The notes: generated by a model from the sequence alone, not told the origin. Counted from the first letter of the stretch, positions 55,063-63,060 are shown. The stretch: 64,000 bases of DNA from Lysinibacillus sphaericus (GCF_002982115.1 NZ_CP019980.1:2798001-2862000); one strand, 5' to 3'. Program-made: numbers and translations.

Positions 55063-55146
55063 CAATAAGGTTTATTTAATCCTAGTATCACTTAAAATAG
55101 TAACTACTTCAACAAAGGGTTATAGCCAAAATATAGTAGTAGACGA

Positions 55147-55207
55147 AATAAACCGAATGCAAATTATATGTACTACAAGCGTCCTTCATTTTAGCATTCG
55201 GTTTATT
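55147..55207. terminator. Terminator after GNAT gene
   Basis: AATAAACCGAATGC (55147-55160) pairs exactly with GCATTCGGTTTATT (55194-55207) around a 33-base loop. Confidence 0.65.
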
Positions 55208-55262
55208 AATTTAGTTTATATATTTTTAGCAGTATTCCGCAATTTCTAAACTACAATCAATA

Positions 55263-55663
55263 CTATTCCTCATTGAATAGATTTCCAACAGGATTTTTTA
55301 GAGTTGGGGTAGGCTGTGGTGCGTCCATTTGCATACTTTGTGATGGCGAAGCAGCTAGTTTCATCAATCGATAAATCCGTTTATGATTAAATTGTTTATT
55401 GTATTTATGGTTTAGATGTAGCTTCATTTTGCGATAGCCAAATTTTGCTTGTCCCTTTTCATGTAGCGCGTTTATTTCTTTTAAAATCTCGTTATTTTCA
55501 AGCTGCCTTTTTGTTGGTACGCGCTGTGTCCATTTATAATAAGCTGAGCGTGCAATTCCTGCGCATTCGCATAGTAGCGAGATAGAGTAGTGGTCGTTGT
55601 GATGCAATGCTTGAATGGCTGTATATTTATTTACATAACTCTCCTCCCTTCGATATCCTCTAG
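55263..55663 (-). pseudogene. IS3 orfB, internally deleted
   Basis: Read after a -1 shift at 55664-55670, the frame gives ARGYRREESYVNKYTAIQAL, then HYSISLLCECAGIARSAYYKW (the HTH_21 region) and KFGYRKMKLHLNHKYNKQFNHKRIYRLMKLAA. There it turns abruptly into a Pro/Gln-rich tail (PSQSMQMDAPQPTPTLKN) and ends. The whole DDE integrase core, about 170 residues, is missing. The tail may be the original C-terminus joined by an internal deletion. It is not a working transposase. Confidence 0.85.
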
Positions 55664-55954
55664 CTTTTTTAGCAATGCATTTTCTGTACGTAGACGTTCA
55701 TTTTCGCGTTCAAGATATTTTATTTCTTCTTTAAATTGTTCTTCTATTGTACGCTCCTGTTCTTTTTTAGTTCGCCCGCGTTTATCTTGTAGCGATGCTT
55801 CGTCACCCGCTTCATATTTTTTAACCCATTGGTAAACTTGTTGGTACGACACTTGAAACCTATCTGCAGTAAGTTGGTAGTTTTTATCATGCTTTAAACA
55901 AAAGAAAACGATTTGAACTCGTTCCTCTAATGTCGTTTTTCTTCCCTTTGGCAT
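55631..55954 (-). CDS. IS3-family transposase OrfA
   Basis: Intact-looking DNA-binding subunit of 107 residues. The helix-turn-helix is at about 10-55 (ERVQIVFFCLKHDKNYQLTADRFQVSYQQVYQWVKKYEAG). A leucine-zipper-like coiled coil is at about 70-98 (EEQFKEEIKYLERENERLRTENALLKKL). The A6G motif at 55664-55670 lies in the last codons, at the place where IS3 elements make OrfAB by -1 frameshifting. Without a full orfB it cannot transpose itself. Confidence 0.88.
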   Translation of the reverse strand: MPKGRKTTLEERVQIVFFCLKHDKNYQLTADRFQVSYQQVYQWVKKYEAGDEASLQDKRGRTKKEQERTIEEQFKEEIKYLERENERLRTENALLKKLEDIEGRRVM

Positions 55955-56044
55955 CAGTTCGGCTATCCTTTCAGCAATTCCTTTTTATACTATTATAATA
56001 GTTAGAACAATAAACGAGAACAGAATAGTAAAGCAATATATTGT

Positions 56045-56077
56045 AAAAACCCCCTTCTTTAACAGAAGAGGGTTTTA
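56045..56077 (-). terminator. Terminator of stress gene copy B
   Basis: AAAACCCCCTTCT pairs with AGAAGAGGGTTTT. On the minus strand a T-run follows. Confidence 0.8.
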
Positions 56078-56078
56078 C

Positions 56079-56603
56079 TTACGTATTATCTTTATTCAAT
56101 TGTTCCGCTTCTTCCAAACTTTCTTCTGCTCTTAACCGATGCTCTCGTTGCTCAGGCGTCTCGACATGATCAATCGTATCAATAAATGGTTCAGGCGCAG
56201 TAACGCGAGGTTCAAGTGGATTATGCCAATAGCGATTTTCCTCTTGATCAATCGCTATTGTTACTGGGGTATCTGTGTTGGCCTTCTCGCCAAACACAAC
56301 AATAGCACCATGCTCTACAAGTTGTGCATAATAGGCCGTTTGCCCCTCACTTAAATGAAAACGTTTGACGCCTTCTTTTACAGCAGATTCACCTGTAAAC
56401 CATGATTTAAACTGATCGAGCCAATTGCCTGCCTCATGCGTGTGTATATCTGTTTCCCATTTAATGTCCGCAAATGGCGTAGCGTCCTTCGCAATAATAT
56501 GAATATCATTCGTGTGAAAACCTCGGTTATGCATTTGTTTTAATATTTCTAGCATTTCCTCTTTCGAGTGTGCCACTTCAATATATGGATTTTGTTCATT
56601 CAT
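56079..56603 (-). CDS. General stress protein 17M-like (YflT domain), copy B
   Basis: Paralogue of the 53107 gene, 174 residues. The YflT domain at about 7-108 begins YIEVAHSKEEMLEILKQMHNRGFHTNDIHIIAK. The shared core HEAGNWLDQFKSWFTGESAV is nearly identical to copy A, while the C-terminal tail has diverged and gained a few residues (NRYWHNPLEPRVTAPEPF). The start is ATG 56603 behind AGGAGG. No clear SigB promoter is seen here, in contrast to copy A. Confidence 0.85.
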   Translation of the reverse strand: MNEQNPYIEVAHSKEEMLEILKQMHNRGFHTNDIHIIAKDATPFADIKWETDIHTHEAGNWLDQFKSWFTGESAVKEGVKRFHLSEGQTAYYAQLVEHGAIVVFGEKANTDTPVTIAIDQEENRYWHNPLEPRVTAPEPFIDTIDHVETPEQREHRLRAEESLEEAEQLNKDNT

Positions 56604-56694
56604 GCAATATATGTCCTCCTATTTTTAATGGCCACTCCATACTTATTCGTATCAGAGGAACTGCCTTTACTGTTTTTTTGTCTTCCTTTTAAAG

Positions 56695-57135
56695 TTATTC
56701 GTTCAGGAATGCTTTTAACATCCATGCATGTTTTTCAAGTGACTGATACATAGCGTTTAATAAGTCTTCCGTTCGATCGTCGCCCTCTTCTGCCGCAAGC
56801 TCCATCGTTGCGTTTAAAGCTTTCATCAACTTTTGGAAATCAGAAATTGTTGTAGCAACCATTTCTTCCGTTGTTTCTTTACCTGTTGCTTCTTCTATAT
56901 AAGAAAGCTCCAGATGCTCTTTTAAAGTAGCTACTGGTTTGCCATCTTTGGATAGAATACGCTCTGCGATTTCATCTAAATTTAATGTTGTTTCATTATA
57001 TAATTCTTCAAATTTTTCATGCAGTGTAAAAAAGGCACTGCCTGTTACATACCAATGGTAGTTATGCAATTTTGTATACAGTACAGAGTATGTTGCTACT
57101 AGCTTATTTAGTTGCTTGTTTAAATTTTGTGACAT
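56695..57135 (-). CDS. dps: Dps family DNA-protecting ferritin, copy B
   Basis: Second Dps paralogue, 146 residues. The ferroxidase helix HNYHWYVTG and HEKFEELYNETTLNLDEIAERIL are intact; copy A has DDTAERIL at the second site. The C-terminal tail is three residues shorter. The start is ATG 57135 behind GGAGGAG. Upstream is a clear SigB-like promoter (57204-57228). It forms a pair with the YflT-like gene 91 bases downstream. Confidence 0.94.
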   Translation of the reverse strand: MSQNLNKQLNKLVATYSVLYTKLHNYHWYVTGSAFFTLHEKFEELYNETTLNLDEIAERILSKDGKPVATLKEHLELSYIEEATGKETTEEMVATTISDFQKLMKALNATMELAAEEGDDRTEDLLNAMYQSLEKHAWMLKAFLNE

Positions 57136-57203
57136 AATATCTCCTCCAATAATTCATACTAGCCTTTAGTATGCGTTACTTTGTACTCTGGCTATACTTC
57201 ATT

Positions 57204-57228
57204 TTTCCCTACTGACACAATTTCAAAC
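57204..57228 (-). promoter_or_regulatory. SigB-like promoter of dps copy B
   Basis: On the minus strand GTTTGA, 13 bases, GGGAAA: five of six and six of six fits to GTTTAA and GGGWAW. It is about 70 bases before the start codon. Confidence 0.55.
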
Positions 57229-57364
57229 ACGTTCTGCTTCTTTTTTTAAAAAAATCATGATTTCGCTAGGCTACTAAAATCTTATTCTTCCCCCTGCAAT
57301 TATTTCACTTTTCGAAATAGTTTCGTTATAATGGAATCACTTACGTTAAAAGGGGTGTTCTGAC

Positions 57365-59170
57365 ATGGAAGTATTACCATTAAGGAAAGATGTTGCAGTG
57401 GAAGAAACGTGGAATTTACAGGATTTACTTGAAAATGACGCTGATTTTGAACCTGCATTAGCTCAGTTTGTAGAAGATGCAGTAAAATTTGAAAGCACCT
57501 ATAAGGGGAGCATTACGGATGCGCAAAAGGTAATTGAGGTACTGACAGCCTTTGAAGCATTACAAGTAGGCATTATCCCTCTGGGAACCTATGCGAGCTT
57601 AAATATACAGGCTGATCGTACGGATGACGTTGCACAAATGCGCGCAGCAAAATTTAGCACGGCGATTGGAAAAATTAGCAGTTCCATCGCATTTGTGAAT
57701 AGCGAATTGCTTGCATTAGACGAAACCATTTTAGAGCAAGCTGCAGCGTCAAGTCCCCTATATAATCGCTATATCACACAACTGTTAAAGCAAAAGCCTC
57801 ATCAACTACATCCTGAAGTAGAAAAAACGCTTGCTGCTTTGCGTTCTACATTCGACGCACCTTATGAAATTTATAACACGACAAAGCTCGTGGATATGCA
57901 TTTCGGGGAGTTTGAGGCAAATGGCAAAAATCATCCACTTAGCTATGTGTTATTCGAAAATGATTGGGAACTTGAAAGCGATCCAACGATACGTCGAGCA
58001 GCATTCAATGCCTTTTCTAACAAGCTTCGTGAGTATCAACATACTACGGCAAAAGTATATAACACGCATATCCAGCAAGAGAAAACAATCGCCGATTTAC
58101 GGGGCTTCGACTCTGTCATTGACTTTTTATTATTTGACCAAGATGTCGATCGTTCGCTTTATAATCGTCAAATTGACCTTATTACAAAAGAGCTTGCCCC
58201 ACATATGCGTCGTTATGCCAAGCTTGTACAAAAAGCGCATGGCTTAGATAAAATGACGTTTGCTGATTTAAAAATATCACTCGATCCAAGCTATGATCCA
58301 AAATTAACAATGGCAGAAGCAAAAGATTATGTTGAAAAATCATTAGCTGTAATGGGTAAAGATTATGAGGAAATGATTGAAAGGGCGTTCAACGAGCGCT
58401 GGATTGATTACGCACCAAATAAAGGAAAATCTACAGGCGCATTTTGCTCAAGTCCCTACGGTAGCCATCCGTACATTTTAATGTCATGGAATGAGCGTAT
58501 GAACGAGGTATTCACACTAATCCATGAGCTTGGTCACGCCGGTCATTTTGTTAATGCACATGCACATCAATCGTATTTGAATAATCGCCCTTCCCTCTAC
58601 TTTATCGAGGCACCATCTACAATGAATGAAATGCTATTAGCAAACTATTTATTGACACATAATGATGATAAACGCTTTAAACGTTGGGTTATATCAAACA
58701 TCGTATCGAAAACATATTATCATAACTTCGTCACACATTTACTAGAGGCAGCATACCAACGTAAAGTATATGAACTAGTGGACGCTGGCGAATCAGTGAA
58801 TGCTACAGTATTGAATCAATTAAAACGTACTGTTTTAGAAGATTTCTGGGGCGATACTGTCCATATCCTAGAAGGCGCAGAATTAACATGGATGCGTCAG
58901 CCTCATTACTATATGGGCTTGTATCCATACACATATAGTGCTGGTTTAACGATTTCTACACAAGTATCGCAACGTATTTTAAAAGAAGGTAGTACGGCTG
59001 TAGATGAATGGTTAAAAGTACTGCAAGCAGGTGGCACTAAATCGCCTGTAGAGCTTGCCCAAATGGCAGGTGTTGATGTCACGACAGATCAACCGCTGCG
59101 AGATACAATTGCTTACATCGGTCAGTTAATTGACGAGCTTGAAAGACTAACAGCAGAGATTGAAGTCTAA
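57365..59170 (+). CDS. pepF: Oligoendopeptidase F
   Basis: Cytoplasmic zinc metallopeptidase of the M3B family, 601 residues, the normal length; degrades peptides of about 7-17 residues. Zinc motif FTLIHELGHAGHF (HExxH, about residue 385) with the third ligand Glu in FIEAPSTMNEMLLANYL about 25 residues further. MRQPHYYMGLYPYTYSAGL near the C-terminus is family-typical, with Tyr and His for substrate binding. The start is ATG 57365 behind AAAGGGGTG. Monocistronic with its own terminator. Confidence 0.96.
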   Translation: MEVLPLRKDVAVEETWNLQDLLENDADFEPALAQFVEDAVKFESTYKGSITDAQKVIEVLTAFEALQVGIIPLGTYASLNIQADRTDDVAQMRAAKFSTAIGKISSSIAFVNSELLALDETILEQAAASSPLYNRYITQLLKQKPHQLHPEVEKTLAALRSTFDAPYEIYNTTKLVDMHFGEFEANGKNHPLSYVLFENDWELESDPTIRRAAFNAFSNKLREYQHTTAKVYNTHIQQEKTIADLRGFDSVIDFLLFDQDVDRSLYNRQIDLITKELAPHMRRYAKLVQKAHGLDKMTFADLKISLDPSYDPKLTMAEAKDYVEKSLAVMGKDYEEMIERAFNERWIDYAPNKGKSTGAFCSSPYGSHPYILMSWNERMNEVFTLIHELGHAGHFVNAHAHQSYLNNRPSLYFIEAPSTMNEMLLANYLLTHNDDKRFKRWVISNIVSKTYYHNFVTHLLEAAYQRKVYELVDAGESVNATVLNQLKRTVLEDFWGDTVHILEGAELTWMRQPHYYMGLYPYTYSAGLTISTQVSQRILKEGSTAVDEWLKVLQAGGTKSPVELAQMAGVDVTTDQPLRDTIAYIGQLIDELERLTAEIEV

Positions 59171-59177
59171 TAGTATT

Positions 59178-59217
59178 ACCATCTACGCTCAATTCAAGTG
59201 CGTAGATGGTTTTCTTT
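59178..59217 (+). terminator. Terminator after pepF
   Basis: ACCATCTACGC (59178-59188) pairs exactly with GCGTAGATGGT (59200-59210), then TTTCTTTTTT. Confidence 0.92.
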
Positions 59218-59394
59218 TTTTAGTTCTAAGCTAGAAAATACATACATATAATAGAATTAGGGCGTCCCTCTAATTTTTTGATATTTCAAAATAGATAATC
59301 ATTTTTCTTCATACAAAAGTACCGTTATTATTAAGTGTACGCAATTTATTTAGCAAAAATCGACTAACAATTTTCAAAGGAAGTGTTTCTAATT

Positions 59395-60378
59395 ATGGTA
59401 AAACGTAATGATCCATGCCCATGCGGTAGCGGCAAAAAATACAAAAAATGTTGTGAAGGTAAACAGCAAGTTACAGTTGAAGCTGTAGCAATCGAAGAAC
59501 TAGAGCGTGTACTACAAACATTCTATTTAGAATATCCAGAACGCAAAGATGTTCGTGCTTATATCGAGCATGTTGGCACATGGCAGCCTAAATTAGAGAG
59601 CGTACTACAACGTGAGCTTATTGAAGCGATTGCGTTAGACGACTTCTTCTTCCATCAAGAGCCATCTATTTGGAAAGGGTATTTAAAGAAAACGAAGAAA
59701 AAGACGGTAAGACCTTCAACTTTAAAAGTACTTGAAGGCTGGTCACAACCTACACTCTTTATTGGTACGGTAACTGTTGTAGAGGAAAAATATTTTAAAG
59801 CTAGTCATGTTCTTTCAAATGAAGAAATTTATATCCGTCGCGAAAATGATAAGCCAATTCCTGAGGGAATGCATGTCTTTGCGTTTATCCTGCCAGATGG
59901 CACGAAGCAGGAAGCGCATTATCTAGCGGTATCAACGCTTATATTCTTCCCACATGACCATGAACAAGTATTTGTGAAGTTAAAAGAAAACTTTGAGGCT
60001 TCGAATAAGAAAGTTCAAACATTCTTAAAAGAAGATCATCTAACATTCTGGGAGCTACTTGTGTCTAACGGCTACAAGGGCGAAGAATTCACAAACTTCG
60101 AGAACGGTGTTATTACGCAAGTCAAGGAATTCCTTGAACAAAATGAGCGTGAAACAGCTCCGATGCTTGAACTATTAGAGGATTACTTAATCGAAGGACA
60201 ACCCTCTGCACGTAAAGAAGCGGCCATCGCAGCAGGTGCTATTCGCTACGGTCAGGAAAAAGAGCTATTTGAATCACTTTCTATGACAGTCAAAGAAATT
60301 GCAGCGACTTTCGATATTTCCCCTTCCTCTTTAACAAAATACTACCAAGATCTAAGTCAATACGCTTCAACAAAATAA
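59395..60378 (+). CDS. SEC-C metal-binding domain protein
   Basis: Protein of 327 residues. A SEC-C zinc motif at the N-terminus (VKRNDPCPCGSGKKYKKCC, residues 2-20), as on the tail of SecA. The long middle part is not recognised (about 25-290). The last 35 residues look like a helix-turn-helix (MTVKEIAATFDISPSSLTKYYQDLSQYA). Similar SEC-C plus helix-turn-helix proteins exist in Bacillales with unknown role. The start is ATG 59395 behind AAAGGAAGTG. It is followed by a strong terminator and the largest repeat array. Confidence 0.85.
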   Translation: MVKRNDPCPCGSGKKYKKCCEGKQQVTVEAVAIEELERVLQTFYLEYPERKDVRAYIEHVGTWQPKLESVLQRELIEAIALDDFFFHQEPSIWKGYLKKTKKKTVRPSTLKVLEGWSQPTLFIGTVTVVEEKYFKASHVLSNEEIYIRRENDKPIPEGMHVFAFILPDGTKQEAHYLAVSTLIFFPHDHEQVFVKLKENFEASNKKVQTFLKEDHLTFWELLVSNGYKGEEFTNFENGVITQVKEFLEQNERETAPMLELLEDYLIEGQPSARKEAAIAAGAIRYGQEKELFESLSMTVKEIAATFDISPSSLTKYYQDLSQYASTK

Positions 60379-60384
60379 AAAACA

Positions 60385-60429
60385 AAAACAAGTGTTAGAT
60401 TGAGTTACAATCAATCTAACACTTGTTTT
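60385..60429. terminator. Terminator after SEC-C gene, GTGTTAGATTG family
   Basis: A perfect 19-base inverted repeat: AAAACAAGTGTTAGATTGA and its exact complement around seven bases. The core matches the hairpins at 1771 and 48353. Confidence 0.92.
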
Positions 60430-60450
60430 GCTAAAGCGGTATTTGCCTTC

Positions 60451-60863
60451 TATCCGCGATTTCTTCTGTTTTACCCGCGTTTGATGGACCTCTATCCGCG
60501 ATTTACACTGTTTTACCCGCGTTTGATGGACTTCTATCCGCGATTTACACTGTTTTACCCGCGTTTGATGGACTTCTATCCGCGATTTACACTGTTTTAC
60601 CCGCGTTTGATGGACTTCTATCCGCGATTTACACTGTTTTACCCGCGTTTGGTGGACTTCTATCCGCGATTTACACTGTTTTACCCGCGTTTGGTGGGCT
60701 TCTATCCGCGATTTACACTGTTTTACCCGCGTTTGGTGGACTTCTATCCGCGATTTACACTGTTTTACCCGCGTTTGGTGGGCTTCTATCCGCGATTTAC
60801 ACTGTTTTACCCGCGTTTGGTGGACTTCTATCCGCGATTTACACTGTTTTACCCGCGTTTCAA
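60451..60863. repeat. 21-bp-phased TAYCCGCG array (twenty copies)
   Basis: Twenty 8-mers start every 21 bases from 60451 to 60850 without a break: TATCCGCG and TACCCGCG alternate, so the full unit is 42 bases (ten units). The 13-base gaps also alternate: ATTTACACTGTTT after TATCCGCG, and TTTGRTGGRCTTC after TACCCGCG. Left units carry GATGGA, right ones mix GGTGGA and GGTGGG. Because 21 is a multiple of 3, several frames stay open on both strands; these are not genes. It lies between two strong terminators. Confidence 0.95.
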
Positions 60864-60875
60864 AAAATAAATAGA

Positions 60876-60926
60876 AAAAAGCTACGTTCGTTATCTGCAT
60901 AATAACAGATAACAAGGTAGCTTTTT
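60876..60926. terminator. Terminator right of the array
   Basis: AAAAAGCTAC and GTAGCTTTTT arms enclose an inner GTTATCTG/CAGATAAC stem. It ends the leftward zinc-finger transcript and can block entry into the array. Confidence 0.85.
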
Positions 60927-61058
60927 CTATGGTAACCAACCAATTTTATTATTTCCGAACATATAGTTATTTATGCAAGAAAAGCACTACATATGCTTAA
61001 TTTCATGCATAAAAATTTCTTATTGGATATTTTTATGTGAGTTCTCACAATCGGCGCC

Positions 61059-61259
61059 TTATTTGCTATACACTTTCATTAGCTCCTCCCCTAAAAACTG
61101 CAGTCGCTCTCCTACTGTACACGCCTCAATACAAAAACGATGGGCCCCTTGTTTCCCACGCTCTTTCCGCAGTTGCTTAATGACTAAGCAATCAGCACAG
61201 TACATATCATGTAGTTCATCAATATCTTTCATAACCGTCACTTTATCCATTAAGAACAT
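61059..61259 (-). CDS. Small zinc-finger protein (YpeQ-like)
   Basis: Protein of up to 66 residues with the CADC ... HRFCIEAC spacing of the C2HCIx2C zinc-finger group (Cys about 21 and 24, His 40, Cys 43 and 47). The ending GERLQFLGEELMK is typical. It is divergent from an RNase-H-fold gene, as ypeQ and ypeP are neighbours in B. subtilis as I recall. Start ATG 61259 is close to GAAGGGGG; ATG 61250 is also possible. Function unknown. Confidence 0.8.
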   Translation of the reverse strand: MFLMDKVTVMKDIDELHDMYCADCLVIKQLRKERGKQGAHRFCIEACTVGERLQFLGEELMKVYSK

Positions 61260-61433
61260 TCGCCCCCTTCACGTCCAAATTTCATGTCTTTCTATTATGA
61301 AGTCAACATTGTGTTCAAGCAACTATTTTGTTCATCCTAATTTAACAAAAATTGTTTCAATCATTTGGAGGTTGTCAAACAGCCCCATTGCTGTACAATA
61401 AAATGGAAGTCTAATCGCAAAGTAGGGATTTTC

Positions 61434-61826
61434 ATGTTAGAGGTCTATATCGATGCGGCAAGTGCAGGTAATCCTGGCCCTAGCGGCATTGGCATTTTTA
61501 TTAAAGGAGAAGGCCATCACGTACAAATTAGTGAGTACATCGGTCATACAAATAATCATATCGCCGAATTCACCGCATTAGTACGGGGCTTAGAAGAAGC
61601 ACAAAAACTAGGTACAAGCATTGTCTCCGTCCGTTCCGATTCAAAAGTGGTCGTTACATCTATAGAAAAAGAATATGTCAAAAACGAAGAATTTAAACCT
61701 TTTCTTGAACAAGCATTAACACTTGCAAATAATTTTGATTTATTTTTCATCAAATGGATTCCAGATGGGCAAAATAAAGCAGCAGATGCACTAGCACGCA
61801 ACGCTATTCAAAAAGAAAAAAATTAA
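61434..61826 (+). CDS. RNase H-fold protein (YpeP-like)
   Basis: Ribonuclease HI-like protein of 130 residues. Active-site acidic residues: Asp in VYIDAASAGNPGPSGIGIFI (about 6), Glu in NHIAEFTALVRGLEEA (about 46), Asp in VRSDSKVVV (about 69) and Asp in KAADALARNAI (about 121). All four DEDD positions are kept, so RNase H activity is possible. ATG 61434 is chosen for the fold start; the GTAGGG site upstream is moderate. It is divergent from the YpeQ-like gene. Confidence 0.85.
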   Translation: MLEVYIDAASAGNPGPSGIGIFIKGEGHHVQISEYIGHTNNHIAEFTALVRGLEEAQKLGTSIVSVRSDSKVVVTSIEKEYVKNEEFKPFLEQALTLANNFDLFFIKWIPDGQNKAADALARNAIQKEKN

Positions 61827-61830
61827 AAAA

Positions 61831-61868
61831 ATAGGGGGACCGCCCGCTAAAACAAGCAGTCCCCTATT
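61831..61868. terminator. Terminator with GGGGAC/GTCCCC arms
   Basis: ATAGGGGGAC pairs with GTCCCCTAT; the inner GCTAAAACAAGC is shared with the hairpins after the other immunity-like genes (62437-62465, 63029-63060). It contains the stop codon of the next gene. Confidence 0.75.
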
Positions 61869-62382
61869 CGCTTATTTTTATTTCATTGTACGTTTCTAAA
61901 AGTCCTCGATAAGAACTTTCTTCAGAGAACCAAAGTTTTTCATTTTTACAAAACTCCACAAAATTAAAAAATTCCTTTTTCACTTCATTTTTAAAAAGTT
62001 CGATAGGAACTAGAAAGCGTTGGTGACAATCTAGTTGTATTTCATAAAACTCACCAACTTCTTGAATTACCGTATCATTATAGGAAGCATTATCTAAAAA
62101 AACAATTCCATGACTTCTTCCATCATAGTGATTATTAAAAATATAAATTAAATCACTCCACGTTTCTAATAAACTTTCCGTTAATTGTTCTTCACCAAAA
62201 ATCACCACATTATTATAAATTAAGCTCACAAAGCCACATAAGTAATCACCTTCGTTTTCTTCTAATATCTTCTGTGCCATTTCCACAGCTAATGGATTGG
62301 TAATAGGAAAACTTTCGATTTTATAAACAGGAGCAGTTATATCTTCTTCTCCTATAAAAGTCTCGATTTTTAGTTTATTCAT
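61864..62382 (-). CDS. Putative immunity protein, paralogue 1
   Basis: Protein of 172 residues; family not recognised by name. It is a close homologue of the two genes to its right. Conserved blocks: KIETFIGEEDITAPVYKIES, NPLAVEMAQKILEENEGDYLCGFVSLIYN, VIFGEEQLTESLLETWSDLIYIFNNHYDGR, then FFNFVEFCKNEKLWF. Strongly acidic and Tyr/Phe-rich, as is usual for toxin antidotes. The start is ATG 62382. The immunity role is inferred from tandem location after a toxin C-terminus. Confidence 0.7.
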   Translation of the reverse strand: MNKLKIETFIGEEDITAPVYKIESFPITNPLAVEMAQKILEENEGDYLCGFVSLIYNNVVIFGEEQLTESLLETWSDLIYIFNNHYDGRSHGIVFLDNASYNDTVIQEVGEFYEIQLDCHQRFLVPIELFKNEVKKEFFNFVEFCKNEKLWFSEESSYRGLLETYNEIKISE

Positions 62383-62436
62383 ACAAAGCACCACACTTTT
62401 TGAAAACGAGTCTCATGTTAAAAGTCTTAAATCAGA

Positions 62437-62465
62437 GGAACTGCTCATTGGAAATAAGCAGTCCC
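62437..62465 (-). terminator. Hairpin after paralogue 2
   Basis: GGAACTGCT ... AGCAGTCCC, an imperfect member of the same hairpin family, just after the end of the broken immunity gene. Confidence 0.5.
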
Positions 62466-62484
62466 TTGTCTGTATTTTTACCTT

Positions 62485-63012
62485 TCAACTTCTTTCATCT
62501 TCATCATAAAGTAATTCATCATACGTTTCTAAAATTCCACGATATAAACTTTCTTCGGCGAACTGTAATTTTTCATTCTTACAAAACTCCACAAAATTAA
62601 GAAATTCCTTCTTTACCTCATTCCGGAATAGCTCTATAGGTACGAGAAAACGCTGTAAATGATTTAGTTGAATTTCTTAAAAATGGCCAATTTCTTGAAC
62701 TAATGCATTGCCCTTGTAATTATCTAAAAAAGTAATATCAATACTTCTTCCATCATATCTATGGTTTAAAATATAGATTAAATCACACCACGTATCTAAT
62801 AAATCTCCCGTTAATTGTTCTTCACCAAAAATCACCACATTATTATAAATTAAGCTCACAAAGCCACATAAGTAATCGCCCTCGTTTTCTTCTAATATCT
62901 TCTGTGCCTTTTCCACTGCTAATGGATTGGTAATAGAAAAACTTTCGATTTTATAAACAGGAGCATTTAAATCTTCTTCCCCTATAAATGTTTCGATTTT
63001 TAGTTTATTCAT
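62485..63012 (-). pseudogene. Putative immunity gene, paralogue 2, nonsense-mutated
   Basis: The frame starts at ATG 63012 and matches paralogue 1 for about 110 residues, up to VQEIGHF. A TAA (62677-62679) then replaces the expected Tyr codon. Beyond it the same frame stays open and keeps homology to the end (EIQLNHLQRFLVPIELFRNEV, then KNEKLQFAEESLYRGILETYDEL), closing with TGA at 62485. So one base change split an otherwise intact 175-codon gene. It is recent, since no other damage is seen. Confidence 0.88.
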
Positions 63013-63028
63013 AGAACACCCTAGTTAT

Positions 63029-63060
63029 GGGGACTGCTCGCTAAAAACAAGCAGTCTCCC
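63029..63060 (-). terminator. Hairpin after paralogue 3
   Basis: GGGGACTGCT and AGCAGTCTCCC arms around a CGCTAAAAACA loop; same family as 61831. Confidence 0.65.

Larger units (their letters stand above)
55263..55954 (-). mobile_element. Truncated IS3-family (IS150-group) element
   Basis: Comprises orfA and a shortened orfB joined by an A6G slippery site. Complete IS3 elements are about 1.2-1.5 kb; here only about 0.7 kb remains. I could not identify terminal inverted repeats or a target duplication. It lies between the two copies of the stress gene pair. Confidence 0.85.

Noticed and set aside
60451-60863. CRISPR array
   Set aside because: The repeats are 8 bases and the gaps 13, and the gaps are themselves repeated; no cas gene is near.
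60367-60939. Long open frames on both strands through the array (190 and 156 codons, repeating YPRF-like and RVKQCKSRIE-like peptides)
   Set aside because: The repeat period of 21 is a multiple of three, so frames stay open by construction. Neither has a ribosome site, and both cross strong terminators.
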